This document shows positions 17,220 through 26,281 of a stretch of DNA of 53,646 bases, one piece after another (the stretch's first letter is position 1; every line of letters starts with the position of its first letter). The stretch comes from an uncultured Oleiphilus sp. Lineage in GTDB: Bacteria > Pseudomonadota > Gammaproteobacteria > Pseudomonadales > Oleiphilaceae. The DNA lies in contig CAJWAD010000012.1 of the NCBI GenBank assembly GCA_913020245.1, forward strand, positions 1 through 53,646. Reading direction: 5' to 3'. Below the pieces are notes generated by a model. That model was not told the origin of the DNA and did not search any database. It saw only the letters and a program-made list of their open reading frames with translations. The position numbers and the translations under genes were made by a program.

Positions 17220-18091
17220 TATCGCTCCTTCTTGATAGGGACTATTTGCGCGGTATTTGATTGTGTTAGTTGTTTTTGTTGATAGTAAGTACGTGCTAAC
17301 CGTGTGACCGTTGTGGTCTCGAATTGACTGAGAAAATCTGCCACATGGTATAGCGCATCAAAGCCGCCGCATAAATAGATTGTGATCGGGTGAATAAGAA
17401 GATGAGACACAATGCCTTGCTGCTCTCTTTCTAGAATTCCATGTTTAAAAATCTCAAGCCAGTCGTTCAAATAGTAAGACTGTGATCCATAGTCATCAGA
17501 CCATTGGTAGCGTGCAACCCATTGTTTCACCCACTTTTCGGTACGCTCAGCGTGATAAAGATGCTCATGGTCGGGAATAATATTGAGGGGGAAGTTAAGC
17601 ACGCCATTTTCATGTAATTCAAAACCAGTCGCTGCGCGCTTGACGCCATCGCAACAAACTTCAATACCATTTCTGAGTAACAGCTCTTCCGTATGCGGGC
17701 CATGCATATACATATGATTACGCCAGCTGCTAATGCTTCGCCCAGTCTTGTTTTTAATAATGCGTTGGGTCTTTGCGATATCCCAATTTTGTTGCCATTT
17801 TGGGCCATTGTAGCTCCCTAAAACTTTATTGCAGCCACGGTGCCATAACTCTGGCATAAAGCAATAATAAGTATGGCCACCTATCTCCACATTTTTACTA
17901 TCACAAACCGGTTTGATTGCTGACCATTCTTCTTCAAACAATTTTCCGGTGATGAAACAGGTGATTTGTGCACGATTTGAATGAAGCCTTTCAACAAACT
18001 GGCAAGCAATTGCGGCTTCACTTAGATCAGAATGCGCCTGATTGCCTGTCTTTAAACTCATATGATGAATATCGGAGGTAATACAAATCAT
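17219..18091 (-). CDS. polysaccharide deacetylase-fold protein
   Basis: The 290-residue product resembles NodB/CE4-fold proteins: an early metal-ligand region TSDIHHM (Asp7, His9 and His10), a conserved ITCFITGK strand, and GGHTYYC at the second histidine motif. It lacks a signal peptide, which suggests a cytoplasmic substrate or a non-secreted role. The most likely activity is removal of an N- or O-acetyl group from a sugar precursor. It overlaps the next GT2 gene and starts nine bases after the nucleotidyltransferase-like gene. A second, unrelated-looking deacetylase-fold protein lies at 24022-24855. Confidence 0.68.
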   Translation of the reverse strand: MICITSDIHHMSLKTGNQAHSDLSEAAIACQFVERLHSNRAQITCFITGKLFEEEWSAIKPVCDSKNVEIGGHTYYCFMPELWHRGCNKVLGSYNGPKWQQNWDIAKTQRIIKNKTGRSISSWRNHMYMHGPHTEELLLRNGIEVCCDGVKRAATGFELHENGVLNFPLNIIPDHEHLYHAERTEKWVKQWVARYQWSDDYGSQSYYLNDWLEIFKHGILEREQQGIVSHLLIHPITIYLCGGFDALYHVADFLSQFETTTVTRLARTYYQQKQLTQSNTAQIVPIKKER

Positions 18092-18100
18092 GGTAGCGCC

Positions 18101-19324
18101 CTATAGTGCGATGTTATTTTTTAATAACACCGAATCTAAGTTTCTGTCGAAGGTGTAGGCCCAGTTTTTGAGGTAGGCTCTAATCACCTCGCCAATCGAT
18201 GCAGTCGGTTGCGTACCGAAGTGACTGGCTAAAAATTTTGTTAGCTGTTCTTGGTCCGCATGCATCTTTGGATTGAATGCAATGTAAGGGAAGACCAGAG
18301 GTAAAAGACTTTCTTTATCGGACAACCAATAAGAAATTTTATTCAATGTAGGGACGCTGGCAGGCAGATGACCATGCTTCACAGAGAACGCATTGAGTAT
18401 TTTACGAGCGATCGCTTTAAGCGTAAATCCTCGCTCAAATAAGGAAGCAAAGAGTGCTTTATTGAGATAACCATCCCAATCTAAATCAGGTAAGCCAAGT
18501 CTCAGACTCTCGCATCGTAGGTGCACCTTTTCCAATTGCTGCATTACTTCAGCGTGCCAGCCAGATAAATCGTTTGCTAGGTAATAGTTGTAAGTAGGGG
18601 TGCGTCTAAATGACATCGCCTGCTCATAAAGTTTCTTAAATTTTAAATCGATCTCCGCATGATTGAGTAGCCGCTTTTGTTTTTCTTGATAAGACCAGTG
18701 GTAGTCTCCGAGACAAAACAGAAGTGCGTCACCGTAGCCTATAATAGCTTTCATCGTATGTTTAACTACCAATTTATCTAGTTGCTCAGAACGTTCATTT
18801 TGTTGTATGCAGAGCAGGTTTATCAGCAGAAGTGAGCCTCTATTTACCATGAGGTTTCGCACATCCCATGCGGGAATTTTGTTGCGTTCATGATTAATTG
18901 AGGGAATAAAATGTCGATCGCCGAGTAATGTTTTGTGCCCTTCTCTCATGTCATACCAAAGCACCCTTGTTGGCATCAGTTCTAGCTGCCATTGATTCAT
19001 GATTGACAGATCAATACCCACCATGAACGCCTCTGAAAGCGCTTCGAGTTTTGCGGCCAACCTGCGATGAATTGATTCACGCTTGCGTTTGCTTATTTCT
19101 CTTGTCACAAGCAATAGATCGAAGTTGTTATGTGGACGGTATTTACCCGCCACTTTGTGTACTCCACCTTCTCCTTTTCCGTAGCCTCCTAGCAGCACTA
19201 GTGCACGCATATCGGACTGACATACCTCGGTGGCAATCGTCGTTTTTAGTTTGTCGACACAGGCGCTAATCGCGCACTCTGCCTCGTGGTCCCTCAAAAG
19301 CGTATATTCTGTCTGGTTACTCAT
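18101..19324 (-). CDS. nucleotidyltransferase-fold protein of unknown function
   Basis: The N-terminal 130 residues carry an NTase-like pattern: LVLLGGYGKGEGG, then NNFDLLLV as the strand that would carry catalytic acid, and VGIDLSIM as the later Asp strand. Only one Asp is present in the usual DxD position. The remaining 270 residues are helical with no recognised motif. It could transfer a nucleotide to a sugar phosphate or protein, or be an inactive member. The ATG overlaps the stop of the GT4 gene (ATGA), so both are coupled inside the EPS unit starting at 20572. Assignment rests on the fold pattern only. Confidence 0.6.
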   Translation of the reverse strand: MSNQTEYTLLRDHEAECAISACVDKLKTTIATEVCQSDMRALVLLGGYGKGEGGVHKVAGKYRPHNNFDLLLVTREISKRKRESIHRRLAAKLEALSEAFMVGIDLSIMNQWQLELMPTRVLWYDMREGHKTLLGDRHFIPSINHERNKIPAWDVRNLMVNRGSLLLINLLCIQQNERSEQLDKLVVKHTMKAIIGYGDALLFCLGDYHWSYQEKQKRLLNHAEIDLKFKKLYEQAMSFRRTPTYNYYLANDLSGWHAEVMQQLEKVHLRCESLRLGLPDLDWDGYLNKALFASLFERGFTLKAIARKILNAFSVKHGHLPASVPTLNKISYWLSDKESLLPLVFPYIAFNPKMHADQEQLTKFLASHFGTQPTASIGEVIRAYLKNWAYTFDRNLDSVLLKNNIAL

Positions 19325-20514
19325 GCGGCCTCCATCATGCCTGTAAGCAATTGTTGAACTTGAGTAAGGTGTTTCTCGGGGGCGAATCGCTGATAATCTT
19401 GCATAGCAATCATTGATCTCAATCTTTTTTGAAGTCTTGCATCCGATATAAATCTGTCTATTTGTGTCGCCAAACCTTTTTCGTCATTTGCCTGAAAAGC
19501 AAGCCCATTTATGTTTGGTTTGAACCATTCGTTCATACCACCGGTGTTGCTGGCAATAACGGGTACTCCATGTAAAAGTGCCTCAAGGCCCACGAGGCAA
19601 AACGTTTCTGGCGCGCGCGATGGTATAATCACAGCGGCCGAATTCAGATAGTGCTGACGCAGTTGCGTTGTTGTTTGATGGCCTTTAAACACGACATGCT
19701 GTTCAATGCCTAGCGCGTTCGCTTGCGCATGGTATATAGGCGCCATTTTTCCGGTACCGCAGACTATTAATTTGGGCGTTTCATCGCATAGCGCGATGGC
19801 ATCTAAGAGCGTATCGAGCCCTTTCCCCCGAACAAGTTGGCCTGCGAACAAAATTTGCTTGCTTGCTTGTTGTTTCTGGTTGCTGGATTGCGCCAAATTG
19901 TCTGTCATTAAGCCCGATTTTGATGCGGGCGAAAGTAATGAAAATAACGGTAAGGTGAGAATTTTTTCGGGCGCGAAATGATTCTGTTTGAGTTGGTCTG
20001 ACATATAGCTCGAGCCAACAATGATGTGATCAAATTTGCGATTCATAGCGAGCACTTCTTGGTGAGAGCGCAACGATTTAATACCTATTTTCCAAGGTTT
20101 CTCGCTTGCTTTTATAAAACCGAGGCAAGTAATACATTTTTTTCCGAGTCGTTCTGAGCAAGGATGGTTGCCGAGTGTCGTGTACTTGTGTTCCCGTAAA
20201 CACAAGGCCCGTTGATCATGCATAAAACGTATTTTTTTGCTGGGAAAGTCTAAGATCTGCGCCAAGAGCGATGCATCGTTTAGTGAATGAACATAGATTA
20301 AATCGGGCGATAACTCTGCTAACTGTTTGCGCAGATCAACCATAGGAAACGACTGATCAAAGCGTTGTAAAAATGCCGGGCTTTTGGGTGAGCCAACCTT
20401 ATAGAGCAAGGTAGACTTCATCTCAGTATTGGCTAAGGAGCCGACAGATTGATAAATATAATTTTCACAGCCACCCGTAAAATCAGCGTCCTCATTCACC
20501 CAAACTACATGCAT
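19321..20514 (-). CDS. glycosyltransferase family 4
   Basis: The product has a GT-B fold with a family 4 C-terminal domain: ILFAGQLVRGKGLDTLLDAI and the retaining-enzyme EX7E motif (E-TFCLVGL-E) followed by GVPVIASNTGG. The N-terminal acceptor domain begins VVWVNEDADFTGGCENY. I use the ATG at 20514 because AGAGG is seven bases upstream and it begins directly at the first beta strand; a GTG at 20538 would add eight residues. It heads a unit of six genes down to 14917, behind the sigma-54 promoter at 20572. Confidence 0.9.
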   Translation of the reverse strand: MHVVWVNEDADFTGGCENYIYQSVGSLANTEMKSTLLYKVGSPKSPAFLQRFDQSFPMVDLRKQLAELSPDLIYVHSLNDASLLAQILDFPSKKIRFMHDQRALCLREHKYTTLGNHPCSERLGKKCITCLGFIKASEKPWKIGIKSLRSHQEVLAMNRKFDHIIVGSSYMSDQLKQNHFAPEKILTLPLFSLLSPASKSGLMTDNLAQSSNQKQQASKQILFAGQLVRGKGLDTLLDAIALCDETPKLIVCGTGKMAPIYHAQANALGIEQHVVFKGHQTTTQLRQHYLNSAAVIIPSRAPETFCLVGLEALLHGVPVIASNTGGMNEWFKPNINGLAFQANDEKGLATQIDRFISDARLQKRLRSMIAMQDYQRFAPEKHLTQVQQLLTGMMEAA

Positions 20515-20571
20515 TCCCTCTACCTCTCTTGAAAACACGATCTCACGAAAATAAGATGTCTCGAGTCAAAA

Positions 20572-20587
20572 AGCAGATATTGTGCCA
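20572..20587 (-). promoter_or_regulatory. sigma-54 promoter P3, upstream of GT4-to-OmpA unit
   Basis: Minus-strand TGGCACAATATCTGCT has full TGGCAC and GC at the correct distance. The expected transcript start is near 20560, about 46 bases before the preferred ATG. A weak match to the shared activator motif (TTGCAGTTTACCG, plus strand 20635-20647) is 48 bases upstream, so activator binding here is less certain than elsewhere. Confidence 0.68.
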
Positions 20588-20672
20588 TTTGCTAAAGTTA
20601 TGAAATATATAGTAAAAATTTGACAATAATCGTTTTGCAGTTTACCGCGTCGCAAAAAGAGAAGCGTTCTGA

Positions 20673-21620
20673 TTAGTCTCTTGCAAAAGTTATGGTAGGG
20701 AGGATTCTGGAGAAAATATGTGTGCCCGCGGATTTGACCCGACTAGCACTGGTTTTGACAATCGATTTGAGTAAAGTTTGTGCACGATACCTAGAATCGA
20801 GAGATTTTGGCGCTTTAGGTAAGTCGTAGCCTTGATCTTGTAACGCATCAATAGTGGCGATCACATAATCATAGTGCCGCATATGATTGAAACGCCAGGT
20901 ATTCCAGGGTTTGAGCTTTTGGCCAAAATGTATCAACTTCTTATGAGGATCTTTGTTCAAACAGTAATCGTAAATTTTAGGTACCTGTGCATCAAAAATA
21001 AGCAAGGAGGCAAGGATTGATTCGTCTGTCATAAAATAAGCCGTACTTGAATTATCAAAGGGCTTCTCAGGTTGCAAAAGAATCTTGTCAATTTGTTCTT
21101 TCCATTTTCGAATTAATCCAAAGTGCTGGCGGTGAATCGAAATAAAGTTGGTCACACATTGTTGTTGATGCCTTGGATAGCTTAACCCATCTACGTCACG
21201 CTGCCATGTGTCTAAAATATGGGCTGGAATTGCACCGACCTGCTCATGTTTTCGAAAATGCGATTTGAATACCATATCATTTTCATTTTCTTCTCTAAAT
21301 CGAATGTGCAGCCCTTTGTTTTTGGGTACTAATTGTTCACCAATGCTTCCAATGAACATGCAATCTGCATCGATCCATGTTGCATACTCGGTATTTACGT
21401 TTAGCATTGCTGCTGGTTTTATGAGATGAGGACAAGGATTATCGGTCTCGATGAGCGTGACATCACTAAATTGTTTTAGTAACCGTTGGTTTGCCTGTGA
21501 TAGCTGACTTGCCCAAACAATAATTGGATCCTGACAATTATTTAGTCGGATGGAGCCTATTAACAGTATGGCGCCCCATAGGTACTGGTTATTGCAAGAC
21601 GTGACAATGGTGTTCGTCAT
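20673..21620 (-). CDS. glycosyltransferase, GT8/GT-A-like
   Basis: The core begins TIVTSCNNQYLWGAILLIGSI, the opening strand of GT-A transferases, and carries a WIDADCMF motif with the metal-binding Asp-x-Asp at about residue 84 of this start. HFGQKLKPWN near the C-terminus matches the GT8 pattern. The reading frame is open further upstream to 21794, but that would overlap the lipoprotein gene by 89 bases and precede any fold element, so I start at the ATG at 21620; the ATG at 21644 is an alternative. It is the last gene of the LruC unit (promoter at 23896). Its C-terminal 50 residues are basic. Donor is unknown. Confidence 0.75.
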   Translation of the reverse strand: MTNTIVTSCNNQYLWGAILLIGSIRLNNCQDPIIVWASQLSQANQRLLKQFSDVTLIETDNPCPHLIKPAAMLNVNTEYATWIDADCMFIGSIGEQLVPKNKGLHIRFREENENDMVFKSHFRKHEQVGAIPAHILDTWQRDVDGLSYPRHQQQCVTNFISIHRQHFGLIRKWKEQIDKILLQPEKPFDNSSTAYFMTDESILASLLIFDAQVPKIYDYCLNKDPHKKLIHFGQKLKPWNTWRFNHMRHYDYVIATIDALQDQGYDLPKAPKSLDSRYRAQTLLKSIVKTSASRVKSAGTHIFSRILPTITFARD

Positions 21621-21705
21621 TCCTTTACCCCATTTGGTTTTCATACCGTTGCATCGCGTTTCATCTATATTCTGCTTGGCTCGCGTACAGATATACTTGT
21701 TATCA

Positions 21706-22182
21706 CTAAAATTCTGCTGCGTATTCAGTTGTCTCCGATAGCGCCAGATATTGATAAGTTTCATGGCTCTTTCCATCCATGGGTAGCCATTCAAGAATTA
21801 AAAAATCCTGGTCTGAGGGGACCACAACATTATAGACAAGCTCGGTATCAGCAATAAAAATTGCGAGTCGAGTCATATAATCTGGGTAGTAGGTGTCTTG
21901 GTTGCTGTCGTAGCGTTCAAAGTCGCTGTAAATAACAAATGTACCGTCGGTGCTGGGAAACTTTTCGAAGCTAAGCGAAAGGGTGCGGTCACTTTTGAAA
22001 TCAAAGTCAGCTTGGGCAACGAGCTGCTGCGTCGAATTGATCTCATTATCTTCATTGTCAGATTGCTCAGTACCAGACTGCACGGCTTCGATATTTGTTT
22101 GACCATCTTCATCACCAGAAGGTGCGCAGGCGATGCATACCATTGCTATCAAGGCACAGTTAAGCTGTTTATAGTGGATCAT
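21706..22182 (-). CDS. small acidic predicted lipoprotein
   Basis: The 158-residue product begins with a short signal segment (LIAMVCIACAPSG); Cys19 is the best lipidation site, though Cys at the -3 position makes the lipobox atypical. Residues 22-50 are very acidic and low-complexity (DEDGQ, EQSDNEDNE), and the rest looks like a beta-rich small domain. No family is recognised. It lies 42 bases downstream of the LruC gene and is cotranscribed with it, so it may be a partner of that secreted protein. LruC-domain proteins often have lipoprotein neighbours, which fits but does not prove it. Confidence 0.65.
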   Translation of the reverse strand: MIHYKQLNCALIAMVCIACAPSGDEDGQTNIEAVQSGTEQSDNEDNEINSTQQLVAQADFDFKSDRTLSLSFEKFPSTDGTFVIYSDFERYDSNQDTYYPDYMTRLAIFIADTELVYNVVVPSDQDFLILEWLPMDGKSHETYQYLALSETTEYAAEF

Positions 22183-22224
22183 ATCTGTCTCCTTTATGAG
22201 GCGCTAATATTTTGTATGGCAACC

Positions 22225-23853
22225 TTATTCGCCATAGGTATGGCCAGCTTGCGCATTGGCGTCTGAATACCAACTCTTGGCTGACTCACCATTACTTTGT
22301 ACCCAGGTTTTGAATTGAGGGTAGGCGCGTAAAATATCTATGTTTTCTTGGGGGTGTTTCCATGTCGTCGGGATATTGATTACCCAGGGGAAGTTATTAT
22401 GATTCACGAAATGCTTTTGATTAGTACTGTTATCGTCTTCTAGTCCGATGAAGCTGGACAGAAATTTATCTGTTCCTTGATGCGCTAGCAGATGCACTTC
22501 CCAGCCTCTGCCCCCATAGGTGCCATGGTAGGCGCCCTCAACACCAAAAATGTAGGGATCATAAGGCGGCTGACCAATTACCGACGTATCAATCGGTTCA
22601 GTAAAGGTGACGTTGAGTGTGTAGGTTTCCGTCATGCTTGCTTGACAGGTGTTTTCGGTACGAAAAAAATCGCAGTTTTGATCTACATGATTTTGTACAT
22701 CGTCTAACAAAATAAAATTGCTGTCTGCTTGACCACTCTCAAGAAGGTTCGTTGAGATAACGCCAGTCCCGTCAAGCGATAACGAGTGCGTTGCAATTTT
22801 GTTAGGCGGTACATTCGGCAAGCGAAGCGCAAATCCATTGTGATAATTCGCGCCCATTGCTTGTATCTCAAAACTTAACTCTAGGTCAGTGAGCTTATTT
22901 CGATTGTTTAAGGTATTTGTATACCGATAACGAACGACAAGGTCATTGAAATCATAATCCCCCATCTTTGGCCAGAGATCCTCAAACATCAAAGTGGCCA
23001 TACCCGATTGCGATGGGTAATAAGTCGTTGAGGTAATTTCGGTATCGCTTTGTTCGAGAACTTGGTAGGTGTTGGCGTCTACCGAGCCGTCTTCATTCAC
23101 CCCTTCGATAGCGTAAATAGGAGTCGCCTCTATCGAGACGAGTAAATCATTAAAGTCATTATCACCGCTACTGCGATGTTGATCATCGAAGCCAAAAACG
23201 AAAAAATCATTGACCGAATCGTAAAACGCAACATTATGCGCTTGCAGGTTAGACGCTTCCGGGTTCAGTTGTGGAAGACTATAAAAAGGCTGGCTCCATG
23301 GCCCCAAATTTTTTATGTTGCCGTAGCCTGCGGAATAATCAAAGCCATTGGGTACCACAAAAAAGCCTAACGCTTGCCCTGCTGTTAAATTGATGTTGAG
23401 CGGTACCTTATGTCCCTGTGCCATTTCTCCTTGATAAGGTTTGGAGGCATTCGGGAAAATGATTACATGCTCGCTAATTTCGGTATAAGCATTAGGCGGA
23501 TTGTTCGGATCGTAAATGAAATAGCCAAAGGCATTTAGATAGCCTGCGCCTTCATTCAAGAAGGTCACGTCGACGGTCATGATACCGGTAAAATCATCAT
23601 CAATGATTAGGTTGCTCTGTAAGGTCGTATCAATGAATGCGCTATTAACGTACTGGCCCTCCGGCAACATGCTGTAAATGTTGTTTAACACATCTGTGGG
23701 GAGGCTGGCCGATGTATCCTGCAGGTTGGTTGGGGCGCCTTTCTGTGTATACCCCGATGTTGCGGTACCGTTTAGATAGCTGAAGTCTATGCCATAAACC
23801 CACTTAACGAATAAAAGTGAAACGAAGAATACTACAGATTGAGACACTCTCAT
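22225..23853 (-). CDS. LruC domain-containing secreted protein
   Basis: The 542-residue product has a signal peptide (cleavage near residue 21, VYGIDFSYLNG). It carries two acidic DxDFNDL motifs: DNDFNDLLVSIEATP near residue 230, which fits a DUF4114-like region, and DLWPKMGDYDFNDLVVRYR near 310, the hallmark of LruC/DUF4842 proteins. Such Asp-rich loops suggest calcium binding. Proteins of this kind are exported and are thought to contribute to surface or matrix structure in marine bacteria; no biochemical role is established that I can cite. It heads the unit LruC-lipoprotein-GT8 behind the sigma-54 promoter at 23896. Confidence 0.85.
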   Translation of the reverse strand: MRVSQSVVFFVSLLFVKWVYGIDFSYLNGTATSGYTQKGAPTNLQDTSASLPTDVLNNIYSMLPEGQYVNSAFIDTTLQSNLIIDDDFTGIMTVDVTFLNEGAGYLNAFGYFIYDPNNPPNAYTEISEHVIIFPNASKPYQGEMAQGHKVPLNINLTAGQALGFFVVPNGFDYSAGYGNIKNLGPWSQPFYSLPQLNPEASNLQAHNVAFYDSVNDFFVFGFDDQHRSSGDNDFNDLLVSIEATPIYAIEGVNEDGSVDANTYQVLEQSDTEITSTTYYPSQSGMATLMFEDLWPKMGDYDFNDLVVRYRYTNTLNNRNKLTDLELSFEIQAMGANYHNGFALRLPNVPPNKIATHSLSLDGTGVISTNLLESGQADSNFILLDDVQNHVDQNCDFFRTENTCQASMTETYTLNVTFTEPIDTSVIGQPPYDPYIFGVEGAYHGTYGGRGWEVHLLAHQGTDKFLSSFIGLEDDNSTNQKHFVNHNNFPWVINIPTTWKHPQENIDILRAYPQFKTWVQSNGESAKSWYSDANAQAGHTYGE

Positions 23854-23895
23854 GATTTCTTTCCCTCATCACCAACTACATCAATACAGGGAATC

Positions 23896-23911
23896 AGCAC
23901 ATTTTATGCCT
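23896..23911 (-). promoter_or_regulatory. sigma-54 promoter P4, upstream of LruC unit
   Basis: Minus-strand AGGCATAAAATGTGCT has GG and GC at the correct spacing; the T before GG and the C of CAC are replaced (A and T). The start would be near 23884, about 31 bases before the ATG. Confidence 0.58.
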
Positions 23912-23986
23912 TTTACTTTTTATATAGTTTTTACAACAACTTATCGTTTTTTAAGTGTCAGTTTGAGGCTATTAAAGCGAGGTTGT

Positions 23987-23999
23987 TTGCAGAATGTTA
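23987..23999. promoter_or_regulatory. putative activator site (UAS) for P4
   Basis: The plus strand reads TTGCAGAATGTTA, sharing TTGCAnAATG with the sites at 28323 and 44807. It is 76 bases upstream of the P4 -24 element, the same distance as at P2. Confidence 0.48.
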
Positions 24000-24021
24000 G
24001 GCTTGATTCGCAGATAAGGAA

Positions 24022-24855
24022 TTATTGCGCGATGCTATGCAACTGAGAAAACTTGATCAGTTTTGTATTGCGGTCTGATTGAAGCGCTAAGATACGCGAT
24101 TTAAAGGCGTTCCACATCGGCACGATCAGTTTACCTTGATTAAAAAATTCCCAATGGTGGGCGACAATGATAGATATTTCATGCTTTTCAATATGCTGGT
24201 CTAGGCATCTGTCTGAGACAGAACGCTCTACAAATTGCGAATAGTGACACCCTGGGTGTTCGGTTAACAAAAGCTTACCGATCCTCATGCGATTGCGACA
24301 GCATAGTTTCTTCAGTATGTAGTGCGGTATGCAGGTGATAGGGAGTCGTCGTCGATCAATCCAACCTAGCGAAAAGGTAGAGAAGCGCGTTTGAATGAGT
24401 TCAAATGCTTCTTGGCTATATTTGTCTTGCGGGGCAACGAACGTGTCGGGTGCTAAGCCGAAACTGCGTCTTAATATTTCTCTGCCATGGTCTAATTTCT
24501 CGCTCAACAGTTTTTTGTCGGAACTCTCGAATTCGCAACCTTCCTCTGATTGACTATGTTCATAGCCATGATGAAGGTATTCATTGCTGCCAATGCTCCT
24601 CAATTTGCTCACGAGAGAGGCATTTTTATCTATCGGGTAGTTACCCTCTAACCCCTCAATCTCTGCCGGTAAAAACGGCTCTTGGATAATGTTTCCGGTA
24701 TCTCGGTCTATGGTTTTAGCGGCTGCATTGACTGCCGGAATGGTTGAAAGGTTTACCGGTATACCTTGCTCGAACATAAAGCCATACACACGTTCGATTT
24801 GATCAAAAGCCGTGAAGTAATTGAGATCATCGTCCCTAACTAGTACATATCTCAT
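24022..24855 (-). CDS. polysaccharide deacetylase-like protein (DUF2334 type)
   Basis: The 277-residue product opens RYVLVRDDDLNYF, with the metal-binding acids at about residues 8-10, and contains HHGYEHS at about 95, which matches the second histidine motif of DUF2334-type CE4-fold proteins. It lacks a signal peptide. A role in deacetylating a nucleotide sugar or lipid-linked intermediate is likely. It follows the GT4 gene by 19 bases and shares its promoter at 26163. It is more distant from the other deacetylase-fold protein (17219-18091) than a recent duplication would be. Confidence 0.72.
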   Translation of the reverse strand: MRYVLVRDDDLNYFTAFDQIERVYGFMFEQGIPVNLSTIPAVNAAAKTIDRDTGNIIQEPFLPAEIEGLEGNYPIDKNASLVSKLRSIGSNEYLHHGYEHSQSEEGCEFESSDKKLLSEKLDHGREILRRSFGLAPDTFVAPQDKYSQEAFELIQTRFSTFSLGWIDRRRLPITCIPHYILKKLCCRNRMRIGKLLLTEHPGCHYSQFVERSVSDRCLDQHIEKHEISIIVAHHWEFFNQGKLIVPMWNAFKSRILALQSDRNTKLIKFSQLHSIAQ

Positions 24856-24874
24856 GAAAAGCCTTCCGCGTAGG

Positions 24875-26125
24875 TTAAAGCGTTTGATAAATATGGGATA
24901 ATTTCTGGCCGATAATCTGCCAGTCGTATTTTTTTACATCTTCCCTGGCTTTACGTTTAAGGCTTTCCCTTTTCATTGGCTGTCTCATCAATTCTTTGAT
25001 CGTTTTTGCCAAACATTTTTCATTTCGAACATTACAGAAAAGACCATTCTGGTCATGCTGCACAAACGAGGTTAGGCCACCCACTGCGCCGCAAATGACG
25101 GGTAGGCCTGCCGCCCATGCCTCTAGCACGACAACACCAAAGGTTTCATATAGGCTCGGTAAAACAAAGAGATCAGAGGCTTTATAGGCATCCACCAAGG
25201 TCAGGTTATCAAAGGAGATATCATTCAAAATAATGACAGAATCCTCGATATCCAGCTGGTGAATAAGCTTTTTGAGATCGCAAAAGTACGCTTGATCGTA
25301 AATTTGGCCAATTAACAGGAGCTTCATTGGCTGTGCTGAGTGTACTTTCGGTATGCTTTCCGCAAAGGCTCGAACAAGCGTCATTTGATTTTTCTGTGCA
25401 TAAAAACTGCCTACTGATAAAATGTACCTATCGTTTGGCGATACCTGAGCCCCGCGCTCTATCAGACTGTTCTGAAAACGGTCACGATCTCCAGACGCGA
25501 AATACTCGACATCGACGCCATTTGGTAAAAAGAAGACCGGCGTACTCGGATATTTTAATTGTATTTTTTTTTGTTCGGCTTGCCCGACGCAAATGATAGC
25601 ATCTGCCTGCTCGATCAGTTTTCTGGCAGGCAGCAGCCAATCGAACACTTTACCCCAATTAAAGCTGTTTTTTGTCGGCGCAATCAGTTCTTTGATCTGT
25701 TCATCGGGCAGATCAAGTAGACCTCCATGAATACTTACGACATATGGGATGTTCCGCAGATTCGCAACGAGCTTCATTAATGCGCCTAACCTGCCTAAGG
25801 TATGCAGGTGAATAACACATGGCTTTTTACTGACTAAGGCACGAAAAAATAAGCCGATAGAAAACATATTGCCACCGCGTTTATCTAACAACAGACGGTT
25901 CTTTTTGGTGAGTCCCCAACGAGTATAGGAATAACTGAAACGTTCTATTTCAATTTCACAAATAGATTCTTTAGCCGCAGATGACAACGCCCTTGTGGTG
26001 AGTATCTCGGGTTCGTACCCGCGCCTGCGTAGCTGTTTAGCCGTTTCAAGTATAACGGTTTCAGTGCCGCCCCAATCATCGAGGACAAAGCGGCGAGGGA
26101 TATTTAAAATTTGCCCATATTTCAT
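24875..26125 (-). CDS. glycosyltransferase family 4
   Basis: The 416-residue GT-B protein contains a WGGTETVILETAKQLRRRGY acceptor-side start, a YILSVGSFYAQKNQMTLVRAF block, and the EX7E motif E-TFGVVVL-E followed by GLPVICGAVGG. It resembles the GT4 at 35998-37278 over its whole length (shared HLHTLGRL/HCHTHSRL, NIPYVVS/NIPYIVS, LPNGVD/LPVGID), suggesting an old duplication. It heads a two-gene unit with the DUF2334-type protein. Linkage and donor are unknown. Confidence 0.9.
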   Translation of the reverse strand: MKYGQILNIPRRFVLDDWGGTETVILETAKQLRRRGYEPEILTTRALSSAAKESICEIEIERFSYSYTRWGLTKKNRLLLDKRGGNMFSIGLFFRALVSKKPCVIHLHTLGRLGALMKLVANLRNIPYVVSIHGGLLDLPDEQIKELIAPTKNSFNWGKVFDWLLPARKLIEQADAIICVGQAEQKKIQLKYPSTPVFFLPNGVDVEYFASGDRDRFQNSLIERGAQVSPNDRYILSVGSFYAQKNQMTLVRAFAESIPKVHSAQPMKLLLIGQIYDQAYFCDLKKLIHQLDIEDSVIILNDISFDNLTLVDAYKASDLFVLPSLYETFGVVVLEAWAAGLPVICGAVGGLTSFVQHDQNGLFCNVRNEKCLAKTIKELMRQPMKRESLKRKAREDVKKYDWQIIGQKLSHIYQTL

Positions 26126-26162
26126 TGCGTATACTCACCATTACCCACAGTCATTATGTGGA

Positions 26163-26178
26163 TGCGAACTTAATGCCA
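26163..26178 (-). promoter_or_regulatory. sigma-54 promoter P5, upstream of GT4/deacetylase unit
   Basis: Minus-strand TGGCATTAAGTTCGCA has GG and GC at the correct distance, with T instead of C at one -24 position. The expected start near 26151 is 26 bases before the ATG. Confidence 0.6.
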
Positions 26179-26244
26179 TTAACAATAAAATCATTTAAAA
26201 CAACCATATACGTTTTTTCATACGAGGGCGGAATTTAATGAATT

Positions 26245-26257
26245 TTGCAAAATGCAG
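26245..26257. promoter_or_regulatory. putative activator site (UAS) for P5
   Basis: The plus strand reads TTGCAAAATGCAG, a full match to TTGCAnAATGCAn. It lies 67 bases upstream of the P5 -24 element and just after the stop of the methyltransferase gene. Confidence 0.58.
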
Positions 26258-26281
26258 TGCGCTACGAACGTAAATTTAGCC

